64,000 nucleotides of DNA from Sambucus nigra (GCA_949130495.1 OX422213.1:55313284-55377283); one strand, 5' to 3'. Positions 1 through 13,240 are shown, counted from the stretch's first letter. Translations and numbers: made by a program. Notes: generated from the letters alone by a model not told the origin.

Positions 1-734
1 AAGCACACTATATATATGAGTTACTTAAGTCTAATATATAGGAGCTTATCTACTTTTGAAAAAGAGACAAAATTTGTGTCATCCTTAATTTTACACTAAG
101 CCTCATTGCCTCTCTAAGATTTAAAATTGTCTACATCAACAAGAAGATGGTTCTACAGGTAGAAAACCAACACACAACACACAACACACTATGATTGCAT
201 ATATTAAGTTGCATTTTTCATATATTAGCGGGGTGTGTGAGTTAACAATTGGATTAAAATGATTTTCTACAATTTTTAATAATTTTTATGAATTTTTTCA
301 ACATTAAAAACCATTTTCTAAAAATAATTTTAGGATTTTAAAAATGTTTGGGGCTGATTTTATATATTCAAAAGTTCCTAAAATTTGGGTTGGGTAGAAA
401 CTGAAAGCGACAGAGAATATTGGGGTAGCAATTGAGATTAATTTGAAATTCAAAACACGCGTTTGTAAGTTAATCTAAGCCATACACATGTTGCACTTAG
501 AACGGTTGGATTTGTGTTTGTTTACACTCACATACCTAAGATTCATTTATCATCTTTGGATCAATCCTTATCAATGGTCTGCATGAGTTTAAGCTTAATC
601 CCAATACCATCCGTTTGAACCAATCAACACTTGTTTAATTGCGGTTCATTGACAACCGTAAGATTTGAATTCAAACTTTCGATTAAATCTCGGCCATTAA
701 TTTGAGACCTTCTTCCAGATCCATCCATTGTTAT

Positions 735-742
735 TATAAATA
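735..742 (+). promoter_or_regulatory. TATA box of element A 5' LTR
   Basis: TATAAATA is followed by a purine-rich leader and is kept at the same place in the 3' LTR (27622-27629). This is the expected U3/R core promoter. The transcription start was not determined. Confidence 0.65.
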
Positions 743-1342
743 TGAGCCTTCGTACTTTCAATTACAATATTTGGAAACCTTAGGGTTTGAGAGAAAAAAG
801 AGAGAGAAAAATAAAACTCGAGAGAAAATACAAAACCTAAACCAAACTCTGTCCATTTTATTTAAGAAAAATACCTTTGAGAGTTTTAGGGTTTCTAGTT
901 CGTTGAGTTATCCATCCTCTTTGGTTTTAATATATTTTCCAATACCTTCACTCTAAATCAGAACTCGTTTCTAAATATTGAAACTAGTAGATTTGATTTC
1001 AACGTGATACACTTACATAGGTGTTAGATCTAATTTCTTTATCAAGAAATCATACTCTCTTGTTGGATTCATTGCTTATATGTTTTATTTTGTTTAAATC
1101 CAACACTCTCTTATTTTTGTTTTACAAAATTGATTTGATGGTTTCAAGGTTCAGATCTAAGTTTTCATTTTAAAAAGCATGTAGATAAATAAAGATTCGA
1201 AGAATCTCATTTTTAAAGGAACTCTAGAACAAAGATCTGAAAATCAGTTATCTAAAAAAAAACTAATTTTAGTATTGTAAAATCCTGCATATCATTCTTA
1301 GAAGAATCTTATAATTTGTAGGATATTTATTTGTATAAGAGA

Positions 1343-1352
1343 GTGTGTGTGT

Positions 1353-1409
<57 letters not shown>
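1343..1409. repeat. (GT)n microsatellite in element A 5' LTR
   Basis: An almost pure GT run of about 67 bases. The matching position in the 3' LTR (28230-28247) has only about 18 bases, so the run changed length after insertion. Confidence 0.9.
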
Positions 1410-1410
<1 letters not shown>

Positions 1411-1983
1411 ATATGTTTAGGCACTACACAAATAAACACTGTCACACAACAGCAATGAAATTATGTGTTGGTTGAGAGATTTCAACTTTTGAGTCGATGT
1501 AAAGAATGAGATTAAGGAGACAAGTTGCTGAATGACGAGAAATCAATTCAGAGCCTCAACAGTTGGAGTTACCTAATGGAGATGGTATAACTTATTAACT
1601 TAGATTTAGGTCTGTATTGCGTGTTTAAGTGTAATTTCTTGCTTGTACCTTAAAACTTATTCTAGTGGATTTTTATTTTGAGGTGTAAAGACCTCCATAG
1701 ATGTTTCCCTATTTGGGTGGTGTTTTACCACGTTAAAATTCTTGTGTACTATGCATGTTTTCTAATTATCTCATCCCTACTTCTATACTGCTACTTTAAC
1801 TAAAAATTAGTTTTGGTTTTCAAAACATGTTCACTATTATCTGATATAACTCATTCATAACGTTTTCTAAATACATCTTGTGTTATTTAGTTTGTTTTCT
1901 AAAAGAGTTTCTTCAAGAAATAATTTTAGAACCTAATAGACTTCTTTAACTTGTGTTAAACATCTTAGTTAGGAATTTTCAAT

Positions 1984-1995
1984 TGGTATCAGAGC
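1984..1995 (+). promoter_or_regulatory. Primer binding site of element A
   Basis: TGGTATCAGAGC, two bases after the LTR end, is the standard plant copia primer site complementary to the 3' end of initiator methionine tRNA. It fixes the 5' LTR boundary and the + orientation. Confidence 0.9.
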
Positions 1996-2060
1996 AAGGC
2001 TTTTGGTTTTCTCAAAATCGTTTTTGATCCTGTGTTCTGAAACTATTTTTCAAAACAAAC

Positions 2061-4350
2061 ATGGACGAGAAATATGAGAGATTAAGGAATATGTCCAAGC
2101 CTCCCGTCTTTGATGCGACTAACTTCTCTTACTGGAAAGTAAGGATGATGGCCTTCATCCAAGGGACCTTGGGAGATGAATCCTGGGATGCTATTGAAAA
2201 CGGATATGTTCATCCTACTAAACCTGTACTAGAATGTAGTAATGAAATATTTAAGAAACTTTTTAGTTAGTTCACAAAGGAAGAAAAATTGGCCTCCTAT
2301 AATAACAATAAAGGAAAGAATGATATTTTTATGTCAATCCATGAACATGAATTTAAGAGAATATCCTTTTGTTCAACCTCTAAGGAGGCTAGGGACAAAC
2401 TGGTCACTGCCTATGAAGGTGACACACGTGTTAAGGCTACTAAGACCCAAATTCTTATACAGCAGTTTAACACACTCATCTCGACTGATATTGAGACTTT
2501 GGATGACTTTTATATTAGGTTGAATAATACAATTGCCATTCTAATGGCATTATGTATCATAGGAGATAGATTGTATCTAAAATTCGAAGATCACTTCCAC
2601 CAAAATTTGATAATAAAAGATATGCAATTGAGAAGACGGATGACCAAAATCTCACTCCAGAACTCCTCAGTAGCAAAATCAGAACGGTGGAAATGGAATA
2701 ATAGTTTAAGAAACAACTCTCCAATGGCCAAAAGAATCATTCAAGTCTTAATATTTTTTTCTAGTCTGAAGTGACCAAACCTGAGTTTGTTGTCCCTAAC
2801 ATTGAGTTAGATTCTGATGAGAATTGTAACGTAGAAAATTTGGATAATCAAATTCCCTTGATGTCTAAATAGTTTAAGAAAATTCTGAAATTTAGAAACA
2901 ATGTTGCTTCTAAACAAGGCAAGCTTGCTTTTTCAAAGTTTCCTAATAATAGACCTCATGATAAAAGACATGACAAACACCAGACTGAGAACAATAATAG
3001 ACCTAACAATGATATTAAGGATGTTAAATGCTTTAGATGTGAAAAATTAGGTCACATGGCCAACAAGTGTAGAATTAATCTGAATAAGAACAACAAAAAC
3101 AATAGGGCCAATATTTGCAAGACCTGGGATGACTCATGCGACTCAGATAATGATGAGCCTGAATCATCTCATGTGTTTGACCATTGTATGTCATTCTTTG
3201 CTAAGATTATTTATACTGATGATAAGCCTACAATTCAAACTGAACCTGATAATAGAATGTCTAATCCTGTTATGTCCCATGATGTTCTGCCTAATGGATT
3301 ATCTACTTTGTGCTTTAAGAATTCTAATCATATAGAATCTATTAGTAGTTCAAATGTCATGTGTGAGATTCAAAGGGAACGTGTTATTGACGAATTAAAC
3401 GTTCGTGATCCTAAAAATGAAGCATTAGGTGATAATCCACACACAACAGTGACTCTGATAATGACGACCTCCCAGAAATTCACACATTCTATACCAAAAC
3501 CCTTAGGAAGAGCACTAATATTGAAAAAACTGTCAAGGACCTTACTGAGAAAATAAAATCCCTAAGTCTTATAGTAAAATAGAGTGTTGAGGACTACACC
3601 ACTCAATGTCTGGATCATGAAAATAAAACTAGGTCTTTTCTTGATCAAATCAAAGAACTTACAGAGTCAAATGAGATTTTGGAAAATAAATATAAAGCTA
3701 CTTTACTGGAATTGGAAAAAAAACTAAAGAGAAAGTTTCAATAATCTTAAAAAAAAATTGAATTTGAAAATAATGCCAACTATTTTGAAGATTGTGTAGG
3801 GTCAAGTAAAACCAATTATGAGGGTAAAACTGGCATAGGATTTGAACAAAAATCCAAGGCACCTAACAAAACTTTTCCAAATGTGAAATTTGTGCCTGGT
3901 GGAATTAGACCTAATGACCTATTTCCAGATTTTCAAGCTTTAAAAAATGACTTTGAAAATAAACAGAAAGAACCAGACATTGTTATGCGAAATAGTTATA
4001 AGTATGATGTTGAGCATAAGACTAAGTATGCTTGCCCCCTATAAGGAAAGGAGACTATTTGTTTCAACCTATTGTAGTTAGACATAAGGCCAAAGTCCAA
4101 CAAATGGACAAGCCAATTTTTAAAGATTTTCAAAGTCTTAAAAAACCATATAACCATATATACTGTTCTTATTGTGACGTTTATGGACACTGCATTAACG
4201 AATGTTTTCAAAAACTTCTTTATAAACCCGCCTTAAATTCACCCGTCTATAAAAACATTGGTTACTCTAGATAGAACAGAAATAACTACGTCCTTTTTAG
4301 GCAACCTGATAAGAACTCTAACTATCGTAATAGGAAGAAATGATCTAATA
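2061..4350 (+). pseudogene. gag: Element A gag (broken)
   Basis: This is the copia capsid-type gag. The start ATG at 2061 lies 66 bases after the primer site. The opening residues contain PPVFDATNFSYWKVRM, the usual start of the plant copia gag (UBN2-like) domain. An in-frame TAG at 2268 interrupts it, the same frame continues to 2774, and more stops follow. A CCHC knuckle (C-x2-C-x4-H-x4-C) lies at 3029-3070, then an acidic stretch and a lysine/glutamate-rich, probably coiled-coil stretch near 3590-3740. A second CCHC knuckle lies at 4164-4205. Two knuckles separated by a coiled region fit a Sirevirus-type gag of more than 600 residues. No intact product is possible. Confidence 0.8.
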
Positions 4351-4358
4351 CTAAAATA

Positions 4359-5184
4359 ATGTCCAAGAGGAAGAGTCCTATATACATTACTAGACCAAAT
4401 GCTCAAAGATTTGATAAAATTCAAGAAAAGGCGTACAAAACTTTTAAAGAAAAATCTAATCCTCATAAATTTTATAAAATTCGAGTAAATTTGCGCAAAT
4501 ATTTTATAACAAGAGAAATTTGGGTTAGGAGAGATGATCTAATAACCCAAATGAATTGTAACATTGTGATTAGCGCTTTAAAAGATGAACACAATTCTTC
4601 TGGATGGTATTTAGACTCGGGATGTTCCAAACATATGACCGGGGTTGATACTAAACTAACCAACAGAACTGACTTCTTAGGAGGGAAATTTTTATTTGTA
4701 GATGGGGTATCAGCTCAGATCATAGCTAAGGGGACACTCCAAGAAAAGGGACTACCTATTCTCAAAGACGTCCTTTTAGTAAAAGGTCTTAAAGCTAACT
4801 TACTAAGTATATCCCAATTTTTTGACTCCAACCACATAGTCACCTTCTCAAAAACAAACTGTAAAATTTGAGACTACGTCATTACAGGTCTCAAAAGTCC
4901 TGATAACTGTTACACAGTAAATCCAGGGGCTGATATTTATAATATATCTAGGATGAAAGATAATAAAATCTGGCACAATAGGTTCGGTCATATAAATTAC
5001 GACAGCCTTAGAAAATTAAGATCCCAAGAAATAGTTAGAGGTCTGCCCAAAATAAAATCTATTTCAAACGTTGTTTGTGGGCCTTGCCAAGAAGGAAAGA
5101 TAGTTAAAGCTGCTCACAAGAAAGTTAAAGAAATTTTAACCAACAATCCTCTAAAGCTTATCCACATGGATCTTATGGGTCCCT
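4359..5184 (+). pseudogene. pol: Element A pol, 5' part: protease and GAG-pre-integrase
   Basis: The protease is marked by WYLDSGCSKHMTG near 4605-4643, where DSG is the catalytic triad motif, followed by the typical LLSISQ segment near 4801. A stop at 4869 breaks the frame. The downstream segment 4953-5184 carries the GAG-pre-integrase pattern WHNRFGHINYDSLRKL and ends at HMDLMGP, the start of the integrase core. The reading frame is then cut by the 5' LTR of element B at 5185. The rest of pol resumes at 23922. Confidence 0.85.
4998..5184 (+). repeat. 187-base copia segment duplicated on both sides of element B, left copy
   Basis: This stretch of the GAG-pre-integrase/integrase region ends exactly at the insertion point of B. 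It is present again at 23922-24108 on the far side of B. My hand count is about 17 differences in 187 positions (about 91% identity). An ordinary insertion would leave only a 5-base duplication. Confidence 0.85.
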
Positions 5185-6822
5185 TGATAAGCACCCAAAA
5201 GTGTACATTTTATACCCCGAATAGACGTATTTTAGTTGCTAATTCTAGGTAATTGGGTCTTATGCGCTTTATTGTCTATTTTGTAGGTCGAATGCACGTT
5301 GTGGTGTTGAAACGCGTATTTCAAGGCAATTGTGCGGATTATGGAGCTAATTATCCGTGTCCCGTACCCTAGCCTACCTTAAACCTACCTAAACCTTTCA
5401 TAAACCGTGTGTGTTTAGTTTGTCGCATTTTATTTTATTTGTGTCATTTTAATTTTAGGGTTTATTTTATTGAGTCATGTATATATTTTTAGAATTTTTA
5501 TATTTTAATTTTTAGCGCGTTGTTAATTAGTTTTTATATTTTCTTTTATTTTCTTAGTTTTTAGTTAGTTTATTATTATTTCATTGTTTTTTTGTTAGTT
5601 TGTTTTATAGTTTTTATTTTAGTTGTGTATTAGTTTTTATATTTCTTTTATTTCCTTAGTTTTTAGTAAGTTTATTATTATTTAATTTTTTTTATTTTTA
5701 TTTGTTATTTTTTATTTCCATAGTTTTATTTTAGTCGTGTTTAGTTTTTTTAGAATTTGTGTAGTGTGTCATGTCGTGTCGTGTCGTGTCATTTTTATTT
5801 TTATTTTTAGTTTAGTTAAATTTTTATTTTAGGTTAATTTTGTTTTATTTTATTTTTATTTTTATTTTATTTTTTTAGGGTACAATCTAAACACAACACA
5901 CACATTAACATACACACACCTACATCCTATCACGACCTATTCTCATCCTCACCTACGCCCTAACTTCCTACACCTTACCGCACACAACACAAACCACCCC
6001 ATCTTCTTCCTCTCACCCAATCACACTTTCTCTCTCCTCACCCAACCTCCATTAACACTACACCCACTTTTCTCTCTCTGTAAAACCAAAACACAACATC
6101 AAAACCTAAACCCATTTCCCCTACTTCGGTGCTAGCAATACCACTGTACCCGCCCCTGCTTCTGCCGCGTCTTTAACTCGAACACAACTCAGCAAAACTG
6201 AAACCACCCCGACGTTGCCAGCACCGTAACCCGCTGACGGTGCCCATAACCCTTCCCAACCAACCCCGGCATGCCTTAGAACAGGACGTTGTCGCACCTA
6301 CGACCCCGACCTAGCCCGTTTCAACCTGGGCCACTTCGCAGCTCATCCAACCGTGACATACCTGCCCAGCCAAACCCGAAAGGAACCCGATCGAATTCGA
6401 CGACCCGAGACAAAGCAGCGCCCAGCCCTAGCTAACCCACCAGCAGTCCAACCCGAACCAACCCCCCCTAATCGACCTCCCTTGTACCCCTTTCCGGTGA
6501 ACCCTATCAAACCCGTTTTAAACCAATCTCCGAATCAACCCATTTCTCTTAAGTCACGACCTCTCATTAGCTGCTAAAACCATAAGACAAAAGCTAAAAC
6601 CCAAATACCCCACATGTTTTATTCCCCACTTAACCCCATTACCCAAACTACCCCCACTTATATCTTTTAACCCTTATACCCAATATACCCCATAAGCAAA
6701 TTTGGTTTTAATTCCCTCATCCACATGATCTCACACCTCTCAAACCTCATGTGCACACACCCCATTTACATGCTCACCCCCTATACTTTTACCCAATATA
6801 CACGTTTAGCTCCATGGGCCAC

Positions 6823-6830
6823 TATAAAAT
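6823..6830 (+). promoter_or_regulatory. TATA box of element B 5' LTR
   Basis: TATAAAAT sits after a pyrimidine-rich U3 and before a purine-rich start region (GAAGACCTCACTCC). This is the likely core promoter; the start site is inferred only. Confidence 0.55.
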
Positions 6831-6888
6831 GAAGACCTCACTCCATTCAAAGGAGAAAAAATAGAGATTAGAGAATTAGAAACTTGGA

Positions 6889-6889
<1 letters not shown>

Positions 6890-6919
<30 letters not shown>

Positions 6920-6973
6920 AAGAAGAAGAAGAAGAAGATGAAGATGATGATGATGATGATGATGATGATGATA
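6890..6973. repeat. (GAA)n(GAT)n trinucleotide repeat
   Basis: About 84 bases of GAA repeats running into GAT repeats lie within the transcribed part of the B LTR. The opposite strand reads as poly-His/poly-Leu, which is not a real protein. Confidence 0.9.
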
Positions 6974-8013
6974 GTTAGAGAGAGAAAATTTTAGTTTTAG
7001 TTTTTTCTTTACCAAAAAAAAAAATATTGAGTCATTGTAATTGAAGATACCATTTCAAGTTGAAGGCAAAATTGGATTTGATTAATTCTTCTCTTATTAA
7101 TCATTTTATGCTATTACTTGTTTACAACTATTCTTGAATGATGATCATGTTAGGCTAATCACTCCATTCAATGAGTGAAATTGAGCCCCATGAATGCAAT
7201 TAGATAATTAATTATTCTTATTTACTTTGTTTCATTTAGTTAATAATTTGTTATTCCTACATGTGTTTATGCATCGAGAGATGGTAAACCATCCTTGAGA
7301 AAGGATTCAAATCTAATATACTTTTAATTTTTGGATTCAAACTAGAGATACGATGATCCACTAATTAGAGTATATTATATTTTGTTATGCTCATACATTA
7401 ATTTTTGGGATTTAAAGTTAATTATATGAATTTGCTCTAGTAAGTGATTTATATAATTTCTCTAAATAATCTCTTTACATGAGTGGTAGGAATGGAAATG
7501 AATTAACTAAATCTATGTTAGTTTATTTTGTCAAATGATGAGAATCAATTAATGAAATAAATTAATATTTGGGAACTTAGTAAACTAGAATAATCTAATA
7601 CATTTAATTCATGAATTTGAGGTGGATTTTCATTCCTTGAAGTTTTCTCACTCAATCTTATCTCAAATTAGATATATCTCATTTTAGTTATTTAGTCCTA
7701 TTTTAGCCCACTTTTTTTTAGTATTGTTTTATATCTCTCACTTAGTGTAGCTACTTAATTTTCACTATCATAAATATTATTTTACTATTTGAAAAACATA
7801 AAAAAAAATAGAAAAATCAAAAAGTCTAAAAAAATAAGTAATCAAGTGAATCATATTCATTATCTTCTCATTTTAGCATGTTCACACCTTAGATTAGGAT
7901 TTATATCCATACTTACCACTCTACACTTGAGTTTGTTATATATTTGTAGGTAATTGAGGTTTTGATTGAAGAGCTTTCACAACAACGATACACCAAAAAA
8001 CATTTTCATCAAA

Positions 8014-8027
8014 TGGCACCGTTGCCG
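8014..8027 (+). promoter_or_regulatory. Primer binding site of element B
   Basis: TGGCACCGTTGCCG lies two bases after the LTR. The Athila consensus is TGGCGCCGTTGCCGGGGA, complementary to tRNA-Asp; this copy has one change in the visible core and then diverges. Confidence 0.75.
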
Positions 8028-8335
8028 ATCTTTGGAGCTCGACATGCTTAAGAGAATTTTTGACTTTTTTGATTCACTTGTATTGCATTTTTCAATTTTA
8101 GTACCATTTTTTTTAGAAGGCTTGTATTTAGGATTTTATTACCTTTCTTATATTGTGGTGCAAATAGACACAATTTCATTTTCATTTTAAATTTGTAATC
8201 ATTGAAGAAAGCGTGATAGGGAAATCAAACATGGTAGAGAGAGGGCGTCCACGATGAGGAAAAGAAGCCTCTCTACCTTGGGTCGGGCGGACTCCCAGGG
8301 ACGACAGAGATTGGAGTAATCTCCCCCTGGTCGAC
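8028..8335 (+). other. Element B 5' leader, left part
   Basis: This is untranslated leader between the primer site and the insertion of N. No coding signal is seen. It ends in the TCGAC target duplication (8331-8335). Confidence 0.6.
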
Positions 8336-9847
8336 TGATCGAGTGTGAAATCCATGCGCGTGTAAGGTGCACGGTAATTGTTTTCATTTCGCCTACTCAA
8401 TACAAACAAACCTAAATTACTACTACACTTGCAAGGCCAGCACAACGGTAAGTCGGGTATTGAAAATCCACAAGGACGAGTTACTAGAATTTGGATGATT
8501 CACTGCTCCGAAATAAAAGTGCAAAAGGTGTATTACAAATTAGAAAGGAAAAGATGCATAAAAGGGAAATGTTAATCTAGGAAAGTGTATTGAAACTAGA
8601 CTAACAAAGCGATTAAAACTATAAGTTGCGTCGAATATCCCTCACCCGAGTTAATTTGTATAAAATGGATACATGGGTCGACAAGTTATTACGAATGCGT
8701 CTCGTTTCGACAGTTAATCGAATCAATTGTTGTCACGCCCCTAAATCCGCATACAAGCCTAATAAAATTTTGGTGTCAACAAATACCCCGGAAATTGCGC
8801 ACGAAAGGTCGTAAGTACGGGACATACATGATATGCCCCGTCAAATCTCCTAGGAGCAATAACTAGGAAAACGCAGCCGAAATAGACTTGTAAACACCAT
8901 CCCCAAAGCAAAGCAACACGTCAACTCGAGTGAGTTCCATTCGAACAAAACCTAATTTAATTTAGCTAGAAAGCATGTTAAAAATGCGGTAAATAAACGC
9001 AATAAAACTACACTAGAAAGTAATGAAATCAAAGCATGTAAACCTAAATTAGAAAGCTTGTAAATTAACTAGAAAGAAAGAAATGAAGAAATTCAAACTA
9101 TATTAATGGAGAGGATGGTGAATAGTGCAACATTCAACCCAAATGGGGTGTCAATCCAAGAACAATTGAAGAAGAACTATCCAAATCACCCAAACCCTAA
9201 GTTATTCTAAGCTAAAACTATCCTAAAACGTGTATATTTGTATTTACATAAAAAATGGGTATTTATAGTAAGTGGGAAAAAGAAGAGAAATGAAAAGGAA
9301 AAAGAAATAAAAGGCCAAAATATCTCCTGGAAACAGGGGATTGATCGATCGACCCCTTTGGTCGATCGATCGATGACAAAGAAAATATCCACTATCGATG
9401 AGGATCATTCAATCGATCCTTTTGATCGATCGATCGGTCAACAGGGGCAGCAGACTGCATTGCTATTTTTGTTTCCAAGCTTTTCTTGTCGGCTGAAATC
9501 GTCGTAACTTCTTCATCATGGATCGGATTCGCGCACCGTTCATGGCCATGCGAAGCCAGTGAGGAGGGCTACAACTTTCTTGTAGATGTTGGGCTATGTT
9601 CCCGATCTGTGAAATGACTAAATTTCCCTTGAACGTACGACTGTGTACGAAAATCAAGCGAAATGCGTCTGAACTTCACACTTAGCATCCAAATACCTAT
9701 AAATGCTCAATTAACCCCTGCAAAACATGGTAATGTAAAAATTCGAGGTTGTCTAGTTAACGAGTATAAATATAGGGAATAAAATCCCCAAGGGGCCTAA
9801 AATGCATAGGTTCGGAGGATGAAATACGCAATATTTGCGTATCATCA
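8336..9847 (-). repeat. 3' LTR of element N
   Basis: In + orientation it runs from TGATCGAGTG to GTATCATCA. It carries a minus-strand TATA box (9260-9267) and a cluster of GATCGATCGA palindromes at 9343-9440. No gene is seen. Confidence 0.88.
9343..9371. other. Perfect 12-base-pair hairpin in element N LTR
   Basis: GATCGATCGACC is followed by a 5-base loop (CCTTT) and then its exact reverse complement. A related structure lies at 14425-14460 in the other LTR, and a weaker one follows at about 9408-9441. Potential cruciform or RNA stem; the role is unknown. Confidence 0.75.
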
Positions 9848-12002
9848 CACGCCCAACTTACACATTCCTAGTCCCTAGTAATGAAATACGATGCAACAAG
9901 AACTATAAGCAAACCAAAAGCAGGAGATAGAACAAAAGTATGGTATAAAAGAAATAAAAATATAAGGCCACTTTCGCTGGCAAACGATTAGATTTAGCGT
10001 ATACAATAAGCCATTAAACCCCTAGGTCACCCTAGTGGACGTGTGTCATCTCGTGAGGGTTTTCAGGGTTGATACCCACAAACATCACATGGTTTCCTCA
10101 AAATAAGCCCAACCCAACATGAGATAAGCCCAAAAATGGCGAACAAGATTTCATACGCATTATTAGCAATTTGAACGAATTCAAACAAAAGTATGAATCA
10201 TTTACATTACAGAATGCACCTCATATAATTGAAACCTTAAAATGTGGGAGGGGAGCGAGCACATGCAAAATGTGATTTGGCGAAAAACTTATATAAATCG
10301 GATTAACATTAAAGCAATCATACATTCAATCCTCACGGGCATTACGCTCATCAAGCGAATTCACTCGAAATAGGGAGGTAACACAGGGAACATGCGGGCT
10401 AAAGAGTAAATGTAAAGGGAAACAAGGACGCACACATGTCACAAATGAAGAACGCAATATATAAACTGAAAAACTGTAATCTCAATGAAAGATACCGCAC
10501 ACTAAAAGAGGCGAAATGCATTTTCACAGATTATCAAAACTATTTTGACATTTAAATTACACCAACCTAAGATTACATAGGACTTTAATAGGGTTGTAAT
10601 GTAGGTTAGGCTAGGGTATGAAATGAAGGATATATATGTACGAATTCAAAGTGTTCGGGATGAAAACTCGGGACAATGGGAGAATGCGGGCAATATTAAA
10701 ATTGGAAAACGAGTTCCAAACGACATTAGATATATCATCGGGGAGAGTAATCATAGCTTATTGAACTATATACATAATATAAAACTTTCTTTTCTTCTTT
10801 TTCTCATGTTTTCTTTTGTTTTGTTTTGCTTTTTGGTTTCTCTTTTTCTTCTCTTTTGTCACATCTCACTCTTTTCTTTACTTATCAAACTCTCATATGC
10901 CTAAATTGCAACCGACATCATAACAACATCTTTCATTCCCAATTAACATTCCAAACAAAGGTATGGAAAGTGTATTTATGGTATATAACTCCAATTTAGA
11001 GTTGGTTATGGGATTTCGGTTCTGAAACGAAAGGCTATATTTGGGCTCAAAGGGGTTAACGAGGGTAAACATTTAAGGATGAGGTCAAGGATAATATGGA
11101 TGATATAACAAAGAGGGCCTATGATCATTTCACAAATTTTTCGCAATTCTCGAATCAAAACAATATATGAAAATCATGATCAAGTAACACATTTCAAGTA
11201 TGAACTCAATTAATGAACGATCAAATGAAAGAATAGTGAGATTACCAATGAATTCAACATTTTCAATGAGAAAAGAATAGTGTATACACTCACAAACGAC
11301 GAAAGGTACAAAGCTTACTCAGTGTAAGTATATACAATGCAACAAAAGATTACCGAGTTATAAAAATCTTAAACCAAATCAATATAACCATAAAAGTGCA
11401 TGTGCTCATGGGATTAAAGTTTAATTCATGAAGTTATTCATAATATCAATAAGTAAGACTAAAGTCTAATAACTTCTAAAATCGAGAACATGCATCATTG
11501 GGTTGTCTATTGGATCGGGAAATTATTGAAATTTATCATCGGAAACAAAGGCAAAAATGCCCAAAAAAGGAGAAAAAGGAAAGAAAATCTTTTTGAAATT
11601 TTCAAATTTTCTAAGAAAATCATACTAAGTAACTAACATGTGAGCAAAAACATGGACTAAAATATGAAATGGATAGAATATCCCACACCCCCAAACTTAA
11701 AACTTGACATTTTCCTCCATGTGAATTAAGAACCAAGTTAAAGACAGGAAAATAGCGATATTATCCCAAATTGGAGCGATCCTCATAAGAACAAGTCCAA
11801 AGAATCTACAAAACAAGTTAGTACCGAGCATAGCAAAAACAAATAAAAAAAAGTTAACTAATTACATTAGACTAAATTAAAAAGGGAGGAAAAAATAAAG
11901 AAAGAAAGAATAAAAAGCTAACTATATGCAACCTATTATTTAGGCTTCACAATAACAATACACTAGGAGTCTAAATAATTGAGGGTCCACCGTAAAAACG
12001 AA
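9848..12002 (-). other. Element N interior, downstream non-coding part
   Basis: This 2.15 kb stretch lies between the end of the reading frame and the 3' LTR. No frame resembles a known domain. The minus strand has a purine tract AAGTTTGGGGGTGTG at 11698-11684. It matches the Athila polypurine tract far better than the sequence next to the LTR (AAGTTGGGCGTG). Confidence 0.6.
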
Positions 12003-13070
12003 TTAACTTTGGAGGATAACTGGTGTACCCTCATTCACAAGCATGCCTTTCGAAATATACGAATTTCGTTTTAACAACGGAAGGCATGTGTAAGGCGGAA
12101 GAACTGAACCGTCACCAATTAAAAGTTTTGGAGGGATGATGGGGGATTTGGATTGAATGGGTGACAAAAACATGCGGGGATCGAGAAAAGCCAAATATCC
12201 TCCCAATGATTTTGAAATTGGAATGGGAGGTGGCACACACAAAGGAAAAGATGCGATTGTGGAAGGCGACTCGAGCAAATACTCCTCATCGGTAAAAAGG
12301 TTTACAAAATTAAAGTTTGAAACTGAATCATTGGGTACTTGAGACGGTGTGATAACAGAGAATGAAAATGGGGATGAAAGAAATTCAAACTCATGAGATG
12401 AATCATCATCGCATGAAGATTGAGTCTCGAAGGAAATAATATCATTTTCAATGAAATTTTCTTCTTTGGGGGCCAAAGAAGAAATCATTTCATTGCAAAT
12501 TGATATTACGTCATTTTCATCCTCACTTTCAATATCTATTATGCAGTGGGCAAAGTCTTGAATGGTTTGTTCCAAAGTAGGCACAAGTACCTCACTTGGT
12601 TCAAAACATTCTTCGACTTCAAAAGTCTTGGAAGCAAAATCCTCATTGGACTCAAATAATAAATCCAATTCATGTCTCCATAAACAATTTTCTTCCCGAT
12701 AACGATTTTCAATTTTCTCATTCTTATACATACGCAGGCCCTCACCGAATGTCATAAGTCGAGGTGTGGATGCATGAAAATGGGAACTTTGAAAATTACC
12801 ATCGGTACTAAACGAAATCTCATTATTATAGGAATTTTAAAAATTATTTGAATTCATTTCAAAATTTTTATTATAAGGAGGTAAAGGCCCAATATCATTA
12901 TCATCATCATTAAAATTCCAATAACCCAAATTTTGACTTTCGTTATACTTGCCCAAAGTCATATTAGAATTTGTTATACTTTGGGATTCTAAGTATTGAC
13001 CAAAAGTCACAGGTTTGCAAAAATTTTGAGAATTATAACAATGATTACCGAAGTTATTGGGATAAGACAT
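12003..13070 (-). pseudogene. Element N unknown acidic protein, one in-frame stop
   Basis: One minus-strand frame runs 356 codons from an ATG at 13070 to a stop at 12003. It is broken only by a TAA at 12839-12837. There is no frameshift, unlike most coding regions in this window. The N-terminal part is rich in Asn, Tyr and Phe (for example MSYPNNFGNHCYNSQNF). The middle is strongly acidic (Glu/Asp clusters such as IESEDENDVISICNEM). The C-terminal part is proline-rich and basic near the end. I see no zinc knuckle, protease, RT, membrane segment or signal peptide. It starts about 350 bases after the LTR, where gag would start in an autonomous element. I do not recognise the family. Confidence 0.6.
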
Positions 13071-13240
13071 GATTACCCCAAAAATGGCTCAAGTGGCAAA
13101 TTCCACAAAATAGGTGGGCGCGGGAAAAATTTGAGCGTTTCTAAGTGCTCAAATGTGGAAGTCCTACAAAATTTTAGCAAATAATACAAATAGAAAGAAA
13201 ATACTATGAAATACTAAATCAAATAAAGTCTAAAATAAAC

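Larger units (their letters stand above)
1..1981 (+). repeat. 5' LTR of element A
   Basis: The sequence starts with AAGCACA and ends with TTTTCA just before the primer binding site. The 3' copy starts TGAAGCACA, so only the first two bases of this LTR are missing from the window. A TATA box lies at 735-742. A GT microsatellite and a block that is inverted in the partner LTR (1621-1735) distinguish the two copies. Hand alignment of the first 160 bases gives roughly 85% identity to the 3' LTR, an old insertion. Confidence 0.9.
5185..8011 (+). repeat. 5' LTR of element B
   Basis: It starts TGATAAGCACC and ends TTTCATCA, giving TG...CA termini. The right edge is set by the primer site at 8014. 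The first 370 bases match 23527-23895. It contains a long CA/CT-rich block (about 5880-6830) just before the TATA box at 6823, then an AT-rich 1.1 kb part. No gene is seen in it. Confidence 0.88.

Noticed and set aside
6806..7015. Minus-strand frame with poly-His and poly-Leu
   Set aside because: It is the reverse reading of the GAA/GAT microsatellite in the B LTR.
9238..9507. Frame with IDRSTPLVDRS repeats (also 14324-14608)
   Set aside because: It arises from the GATCGATCGA palindromes in both N LTRs and runs against the N transcript; no sign of a gene.
10623..10904. Plus-strand 93-codon frame with a hydrophobic end
   Set aside because: It lies opposite to the direction of element N, in T-rich non-coding DNA; the hydrophobic run is just TTTTCTT repeats.
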